DNA of 64,000 nucleotides from Hofstenia miamia (Eukaryota > Xenacoelomorpha > Acoela), in assembly GCA_004352715.1 (NCBI GenBank), contig SCFE01000041.1, positions 1,647,613 to 1,711,612 on the forward strand, in the 5' to 3' direction. A program made the position numbers and the translations under genes. Within the stretch, counting starts at the first letter, position 1. Each line of letters opens with the position of its first letter. This document shows positions 58,241 to 64,000 of this stretch, one piece after another. A model generated the notes under the pieces. It was not told where the DNA came from and did no database searches. It saw nothing but the letters and a program-made list of their open reading frames with translations.

Positions 58241-58960
58241 AGAATTTTAGCATCAGAGAAATATTTTAGATGTAACAATAGTAAACTTTTATATTGATAA
58301 ATAGTTTAAACATTGCAGTTTAAATCAACACCATCCCAACAAGGGATTGAAGGAATTGCTAGAAAGCTTAGCAGTAGATGGAATAAAGGAGGGGAGATCC
58401 CATAAATCAGATTGTGCCCCACAGGGGAGAGCTTTGGTCACAAAGTGATGCAATTGATAATTTATGGATAAGATGTTGGAAATGATTCATGAACATAGGA
58501 TGGGGTCTTTGACAAATACTTTTAGTTTCTACAGTGACTCACTTATTTACAGGGCCAATTTCACTTGCATGTTATATTTTGCCTTTTTTGCACACATTTT
58601 TTAATTTGGTTAATATACATGATATTTTTAGCCAGCTAATCAAAGGTTAACATTGTGTTTGTAATAATACACTGCTGACCACTGAATATTTTTCTTATCT
58701 GTAAAAAATTAAACATGTGATGCTATTAGTAGGATTTATTCATATGCATGCTTTCTTTAATACACTATTATTATATTAGTTTTACACAACAGTCTTCTCT
58801 CTGCATTTTTTGGCTTATACATATTATTTGGGGTTGTAAACATTTGTGGACTATTACATCTTTTGTCAACTTTGCACATCTTTTTCAGTTTATTTGGTTT
58901 AAGGCTATTGCATGCTTGTAGACTTTTACATGGCTTTTCTGCTTCACTGTTTTTTAAAAA

Positions 58961-59122
58961 TTGTGTAGCAGACATCAACTACAAGAGAGTGAATAATGAA
59001 CGTGTCATCATTTCTATACCAACTACAATACAAGTGGATAAGGAATTTGTACATTAAGTTCATACCAAAAAATATCAAATTGTTTGTTATTCACTGTCTT
59101 ATAGTTGATGTCTGCTACACAA
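58961..59122. repeat. Inverted repeat, 40 bp arms, 82 bp loop
   Basis: Left arm 58961-59000 and right arm 59083-59122 are reverse complements with about five mismatches; the core GTAGCAGACATCAACTA is perfect except at its end. The left arm includes the FKNCVADI-like motif shared with 50110-50140. No known element family. Confidence 0.85.
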
Positions 59123-60340
59123 TCAATTTTCCCATCAGTAGATATCATTTCTAATTGTTGAATTATTCACAATTCCATTCTGTGTTCCCATTTCTCAACA
59201 TAGAAACTTGTAAATTCATAAATCTACACAGTAAATATTTTGTATTAATCACTACCAAAACATTATTAAAAAATTTGAGAGCTGAAAACCACTAAGAATT
59301 TTGTAAAACATGCAAAAAAAAATATATTTCCCAACACAGAGAAAATCAATGTGTATAATTGATACTTTCATTCAATTGTTAGTTAAAAGATATTTAAACA
59401 TTCAATTAAAACAAGATATAGTCAATAACATATCAGAAATCAAAGCATATAAATTCATTAAAAACGGAAATTTAAAAACATATTTGGCTAAACATGAAAT
59501 ATTATAATATACATAGGTGATGAAAACAAAAATATGCAACATATTATTATTTTTATATAGATGCACTGAAATCCTTGGCCTACCAAGTTGATTTGTCACC
59601 AATTTGTGCCATTCTATTATGCTATGAAAAGTATCATTTGATTCTAACTGTCATTTTAATTCCCCACACCAAACCATTATTCTCTGCAATGTGTGATGAG
59701 ATTAGCCAGCAATTATTAACAAGGAATCATCCCTCCATACATTAATGGTAAAACATCATAAAGTTCACAAGCACTGGTATGACATAATCAAATGTGAAGT
59801 TAGAAAACAGGGCATCTAATCTATTCAATAAACATTTCATATTAATAACAAACTACTTACAAAGAATTAAAGAGATAGAATTGCCAAGAAATTTGTTTAA
59901 CAAATGCAAATAATAATGTTCCTCAAACAAAGGGGAAATCAGTGCATATAAACTTTGTGAAAATTAGAAATTAATAATTTAGATCAATTTTTTTTGCCCT
60001 CATTTCAATTGGATTGTTGACTATTGCTCCATGATATCCCATAAATTTGACCTGTCAAATTAGCATTAATTGACTTAGACTAATATGATTTAATGCCATG
60101 TTACTCAACAAAACAAGAAACAAAAATTTTTAAAGATGCTATAACTTCAAATATTTATTGAAAATAAGAAGCTTAAGTGTTTGGGGAATAAATTTACCCA
60201 AGAATTTCTATGCAAATCCTGAGTGCTCAATAAAAACTAAAATTTAAATGCATATTTGGTAAAAATTCAATAATAAATCTTCTTGTATAATAAAAACATC
60301 CATTTCATAGCTAATTGTAAAACATGGCTAGATTGACTGA

Positions 60341-60725
60341 TGTAGAATCTTGACAACCTTCCAACTAATAAGTCTTAACTTAATTTAGGAGCTGCTTTAA
60401 CATTTTTCCCTCCTTAACTAGGATGGTAGTTGGCAGATTCCAAGTTTCCATCTCTCTTCCTTTACTCTAACTTTTGGTGGCTTATTAATTTAAATAATAT
60501 CTGCTCAACTAATATTGAAGCTTGGATTAACCACAGTAATTTAGGTGCAAGACAAGAGATAGATGGTACAATGTACAGGGTCAAAACCTGACCTGAGGCA
60601 AAGCACAAAGAGGGATTGAAGAAACTACGAGATCATGATTAATTCCAGCTGCTACTTGAACATAGAGAAACACCAACTGCAACGCCAGTGACTCAGTGCA
60701 TGAAACAGTGTATGAGGAAACAATA
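60341..60725 (-). repeat. 3' LTR (5'-truncated)
   Basis: Aligns closely to 63494-63881 with small indels and substitutions. On the minus strand it ends in GATTCTACA at 60341. Confidence 0.9.
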
Positions 60726-61456
60726 GTTAACCTAAAGATCATAATATAGTAATATGAACAACGAATCGCCTTTCCCATGCTGATTTCGCCAAAATTAAAT
60801 ATTTTGTTGTGCTTATTCAGAACTCTTAGCAATTCCCTTTTTTGTTCATTATTCAGATGTTGATACTCTTCCTCTTTAATTCTGGTATCTGAAATGTTTG
60901 CTCATCCTTTTCAGTTATTATATTAATTGTTTTATTCACCATCTGATTTTCAGTTTTCACTCATTTTCTTTTTATGGTCACCTTCTCTCTATTTATGTTG
61001 ACTGTGTGATTTGTTGCATTCAACAATGATATCCATCCTCTTCCTTCTCTTATCATACATAAACTAGACGGGATTGACAGTTTTTTCATGTTTATTCCCA
61101 CTTGATTGTATATCATTATCTCCATATTTACTTTGTCCACTGTTTCAATTTCACACATTTTCCAGTTGTTCAGCAATATTCTCACATCTTGTTTCAACTT
61201 AAACAGTATTGTATTGTCCACATTTTTTTCTTCGTAGGTTGTTACTACCTCCTCTTGTACCATTATCATTCTGTTACTATAATTTATAATACACTTATTA
61301 TTCGTTAGAAAATCATTTCCAAGTATGACTTCATATGGTAGTTGGTTTCTATCTGTACCAATTACTGTAAATTTTTGTTGGAATGTCGTATTTGCTACTC
61401 AGTACATTTTCCAACTCACCTTTTACATCTATGTAATCGCCTGATGTGTTTATCAA
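60726..61456 (-). pseudogene. Protease C-terminus and pre-RT linker (gypsy pol start)
   Basis: Minus strand: QKFTVIGTDRNQLPYEVILGNDFL gives the ILG-x-DFL helix that closes a retropepsin, followed by an open 102-codon frame (from 61269) containing SSLCMIREGRGWISLLNATN, a conserved pre-RT linker in these elements. After a frame change come IKEEEYQHLNNEQKRELLR and VLNKHNKIFNFGEISMGKA, which sit just before RT in Ty3/gypsy pol. The frame then breaks at the deletion junction near 60735. Frame changes relative to the protease start show decay. Confidence 0.8.
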
Positions 61457-61660
61457 TCAATTTTTCTCATTATTTAATTGCTTTCTTTGAAACCCAACTT
61501 TCACTGTGCATTCGTCAGTTATTATTGATATAACTGCTCCCATATCTACTGTAGCATCTACCATCACTCCATTAATCACAACTGTTATTGTGTTCATTTT
61601 TAGTAGATCAGTTATTATTAACATGGGTGCTCGTTTTATCAGAGATGGCACTCCCTCTAA
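61457..61660 (-). pseudogene. Retropepsin N-terminal part (altered active site)
   Basis: The minus-strand frame in -1 relation to gag reads VVINGVMVDATVDMGAVISIITDE. This matches the family's V-N-G...A-L-V-D-T/S-G-A-x-I-S-V-I strand, except that the catalytic Asp-Thr/Ser-Gly is Asp-Met-Gly (a single C-to-T change from ACG would give it). The protease normally cuts the Gag-Pol polyprotein; Met at this position should impair it. It has no independent start and is entered by frameshifting at 61660-61666. Confidence 0.8.
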
Positions 61661-63244
61661 TTTAAATCTTGTGTTTCCATTGATTCAATTTCTTCCTCTT
61701 CCTCCTGTTCTTCTTCATTTTCAATTAAATCTTCTTCGTCAAAATATGCTTCTTCTTCTATCCAATTGACTTGCCGCTTGCAATATTTTTTTGTAACCCC
61801 TTTATTGCCACACATTTGACATTTTAGGTCTTTTCTCTTTATTTGTTTCACTGTGCCATCTTTCAACTTTATTTTCACCAATTCATGTCCTGATTTTTTA
61901 GTTATTGGTTTTCCTATTGGCTTATTAACCATTGACATAGTACAATTTATCGTTTGTTTCCCTATTGTTGATTTTTCATTGATCCTCACATTACTTTCCA
62001 TTGTAATTTGTATGGCAAGTCCCTTCCTTATCATTTTGTCCAGCAAATCATCTGCATCACACTTGATCTGAAATTGTGTTTGTATCACCTCTGGTAGGCC
62101 TTTACAAATATGTGCAAATAAATTGTATTTTGAATATCTTTGTTCTCTAGAACTAAGTTTCAGTAGGCTTTCTACTTGAGACATGTAGTTTTGTAGGTAA
62201 TCTCTGCTATTCATTTTTATCCCATTTAACAACATTCTGTACTGACTCTTAAAACTTTCATCATCATAATACTGTTGATATTCTCCAATCAGTTTTTTAT
62301 AATTTGTTTTGGTTTGTGTGTCTAGTACTAAATAATGTTGGTACATAGCACCACTTAGGTATAGTGGGAATCTTGCTGCTGCTCTTTGTTGAGTTACTTT
62401 CTGTTCTTTCATACTCATTTCAAAAATTTCTACCCATTCATTAAATGTGGGTGAGTAATTATCTACTCTTCCCGTAAATTTTGGTAATATCACTTTACAT
62501 ACCAATGTATCATTGTCTTTGTCTTCTGACAATATTGTATCTTCGAACATTGGCTTCTTCTCTATCAGTTTTTCACAATTTTCCTTTACTTGTTTTGTCA
62601 CATTTTTCACTAATTTTGCTATAAACTCCTCTTCTGCTGTTGTATCCATTTGTGGTATTGCTGCATTTAGCTCCTCTGGTTTTTCAACAACAACTTTCTC
62701 TATTGTTTTCACATCTCCTTTTTTCAACTTGATTAAATGTAACTCGTCTTTTAAATTATCAATTTCCAATTGTTTGATTATATTTTCTTCTCATAAAGTT
62801 ATGTTCTCTTCATGTAGTTCTGTCATCATTTTTTGCAATTTTTCACTTTGAATTTTTATCTCTTTATTCACTTCCGTCAATTTTTCAATCTGCTGTTGGA
62901 ACAAATTTCATTGCTCTGTCAACCACATGCTTGTATCCTCTTTGATTTCATCAATCAATCTTTCTTTTTCAAAAATTCTTTGCTTCCACCTCTATCATTC
63001 TTTTTGTTAGGTGTTCTATTTGTCTTGTCAATTCTTTCCTTTCCTTATTATTATTATCAATAATTTCCATTAATTGAACTATTGTGAGTTCATTAGTCAA
63101 TTGTGCTGGTTGTAACACCTGCTTTGTTTGGGATGGTTCACTTTCAGGGGATATAATGACATCTTGTGTCTTGGGTGTGTTCCTTGTCTGAGGAGTTCTT
63201 TGAGTTTTTGGTCTACTCTTCATTTTCTTTTTCAAATGTGCCAT
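61657..63244 (-). pseudogene. Gag polyprotein with degenerate zinc knuckle
   Basis: The main intact frame is 370 codons (62769-61657). Residues 95-182 are the Gag core (LPKFTGRVDNYSPTFNEW, TKTNYKKLIGEYQQYY, QYRMLL). Residues 317-330 are a CCHC-like knuckle with Val replacing His (CQMCGNKGVTKKYC). An acidic Glu-rich tail ends at TAG. Upstream, a 91-codon frame (63244-62969, MAHLKKKMKSRPK) continues the N-terminal coiled coil but is separated by a frameshift and two TGA stops at about 62910 and 62793. An alternative start region near 63320 is also possible. Family role: particle formation and RNA binding. Loss of the knuckle His and the stops indicate a dead copy. Confidence 0.85.
61660..61666 (-). 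promoter_or_regulatory. -1 frameshift slippery heptamer TTTAAAT at the gag/pro junction
   Basis: On the minus strand the last gag codons are GAT TTA AAT TAG. T TTA AAT is an X XXY YYZ heptamer in exactly the right phase, with the gag stop immediately after it. Slipping back one base leads into TTA GAG GGA GTG and the open retropepsin frame. A possible weak stem (GGGAGTGC with GCACCC) begins 4 bases downstream. Confidence 0.75.
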
Positions 63245-63472
63245 TTTTCATTTTAGCATTGAGTCTTCTTTTGGTTAATCCCTTCCTAGATTTTCTGTGC
63301 TCTGGTTTGGTATTATTCATTTTCATTTCCCTCTTTTCCTTTTCTTTCTTTTTGTATTTTCCAGGTCACTATTGATTTGCTTACACTATTTTTCTTTCTT
63401 TGGTTTTCTCTCCAATTTGAGTGATTCAAGAAGAAACAACTATCTTGACTCAAATCTTTCTTTGCAAATGTT

Positions 63473-63493
63473 GGGCACCTGTCATGGTTGCCA
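63473..63493 (-). promoter_or_regulatory. Primer-binding site
   Basis: On the minus strand TGGCAACCATGACAGGTGCC follows the LTR end TTCTACA directly. It resembles, but is not identical to, the plus-strand element's TGGTGACCCTGA site. Confidence 0.75.
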
Positions 63494-63995
63494 TGTAGAA
63501 TCTTGACAACCTTCTAACTAATAAGTCTTAACTTAATTTAGGAGCTGCTTTAACATTTTTCCCTCCTTAACTAGTATGGTAGGTGACAGATTCCAAGTTT
63601 CCATCTCTCTTCCTTTACTCTAACTTTTGGTGGCTTATTAATTTAAATAATATCTGCTCAACTAATATTGAAGCTTGGACTAACCACAGTAATTTAGGTG
63701 TATGACAAGAGATAGATGGTACAATGTACAGGGTCAATACCTGACCTGAGGCAAAGCACAAAGAGGAATCAAAGAAACTACAAGATCACAATTAATTCCA
63801 GCAGGCTACTTGAACATCAAGAGAAACACCAACTGCAATGCCAGTGACTCAGTGAGTAAAACAGTCTATGAAGAAACAATATTGATAGTGTGATAACTTA
63901 CTAATTTATTGCATTGATTGTTCTTGTTATCAATGAGTTCATAATATAAGTGGAATTTGCTACCAAGATGCATTAGCTTATTATAATTCCTTACA
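63494..63995 (-). repeat. 5' LTR
   Basis: 63494-63881 matches the 3' LTR. Extending to TGTAAGG at 63995 gives a TGT...ACA bounded LTR of 502 bp, but this start lies at the window edge and has no partner to confirm it. Confidence 0.75.
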
Positions 63996-64000
63996 TGTAA

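Larger units (their letters stand above)
57960..60340. other. Non-coding stretch between the two LTR elements
   Basis: Apart from the minisatellite and inverted repeat listed separately, no supported gene. A 65-codon frame at 59310-59507 has no known domain. Weak similarity between 59290-59360 and 59880-59960 hints at an old internal duplication. Confidence 0.4.
60341..63995 (-). mobile_element. Ty3/gypsy LTR retrotransposon with RT, RNase H and integrase deleted
   Basis: Minus-strand order: 5' LTR (about 63995-63494), primer site, Gag, protease, pre-RT linker, then directly the 3' LTR (60725-60341). The coding region stops after the pre-RT segment LLRVLNKHNKIFNFGEISMGKA near 60770, and within about 40 bases the 3' LTR homology starts, already about 114 bp inside the LTR if the 5' LTR begins at 63995. 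One internal deletion therefore removed RT, RNase H, integrase and the first part of the 3' LTR. Gag has stops and a frameshift in its N-terminal part and altered key residues downstream. The element is dead. It is related to the plus-strand element by Gag and by the LTR end TTCTACA. Confidence 0.85.

Noticed and set aside
62790-62915. Two in-frame TGA codons in the minus-strand Gag as a hint of UGA read as tryptophan
   Set aside because: The same element has a frameshift and altered catalytic residues, and other relics here use TAA and TAG stops too; ordinary decay explains them.
61853-63506. Plus-strand Ser/Phe-rich frames opposite the minus-strand Gag
   Set aside because: Shadows of the A- and G-rich Gag coding strand; the minus-strand frame has the recognisable Gag core.

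Overview
This is a strongly AT-rich (by eye about two-thirds A+T) eukaryotic window. The likely source is an invertebrate metazoan nuclear genome, because the recognisable sequence is metazoan-style transposon debris: CR1/jockey-like LINEs, Ty3/gypsy LTR elements, and Tc1/mariner, pogo/Tigger-like and hAT-like DNA elements, with many TA microsatellites. The species cannot be named. I see no complete host gene, no tRNA or rRNA gene, no CRISPR array and no bacterial-type operon. The assembly is a draft: three 1000-N gaps, three shorter N runs and six single-N joins, several of which separate unmerged overlapping contig ends.

Layout. 1-3930: AT-rich non-coding sequence with a small GC-rich island and one dispersed repeat. 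3931-6798: a roughly 770 bp sequence duplicated on both sides of a 1000-N gap. 6797-10053: a decayed minus-strand Ty3/gypsy pol (RT and integrase pieces), scrambled by duplicated contigs. 10690-11450: a minus-strand LINE RT remnant. 12.5-19 kb: almost featureless. 19133-19457: a gypsy Gag zinc-knuckle fragment scaffolded inside an unmerged overlap. 23746-26113: the best-preserved LINE (endonuclease tail, RT, C-terminus), minus strand. 26786-29476: a probable pogo-like element that contains a nested hAT-like element, a gap, and a promoter-like block with two CREs, two CCAAT boxes and a TATA box. 30280-31195: a dead Tc1/mariner element. 34165-34970: a LINE endonuclease. 35867-36286: a Tigger-like MITE. 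36391-36968 and 42641-43634: inverted-repeat elements. 37755-38292 and 39625-40156: two near-identical copies of an unknown repeat. 50900-52440: a LINE RT split by a 1.07 kb insertion.

The right end holds two related Ty3/gypsy LTR retrotransposons. The first (plus strand, about 52758-57959) has two LTRs, a primer-binding site, a coiled-coil Gag and, upstream of the 3' LTR, a long open frame of about 500 codons that I do not recognise; pol is absent or hidden in a gap. The second (minus strand, about 63995-60341) has Gag, a retropepsin in the -1 frame behind a textbook slippery heptamer, and a pre-RT region that runs straight into the 3' LTR, so RT, RNase H and integrase are deleted. Both LTRs end in TTCTACA and are followed by a TGG-type primer-binding site, so the two belong to related families.
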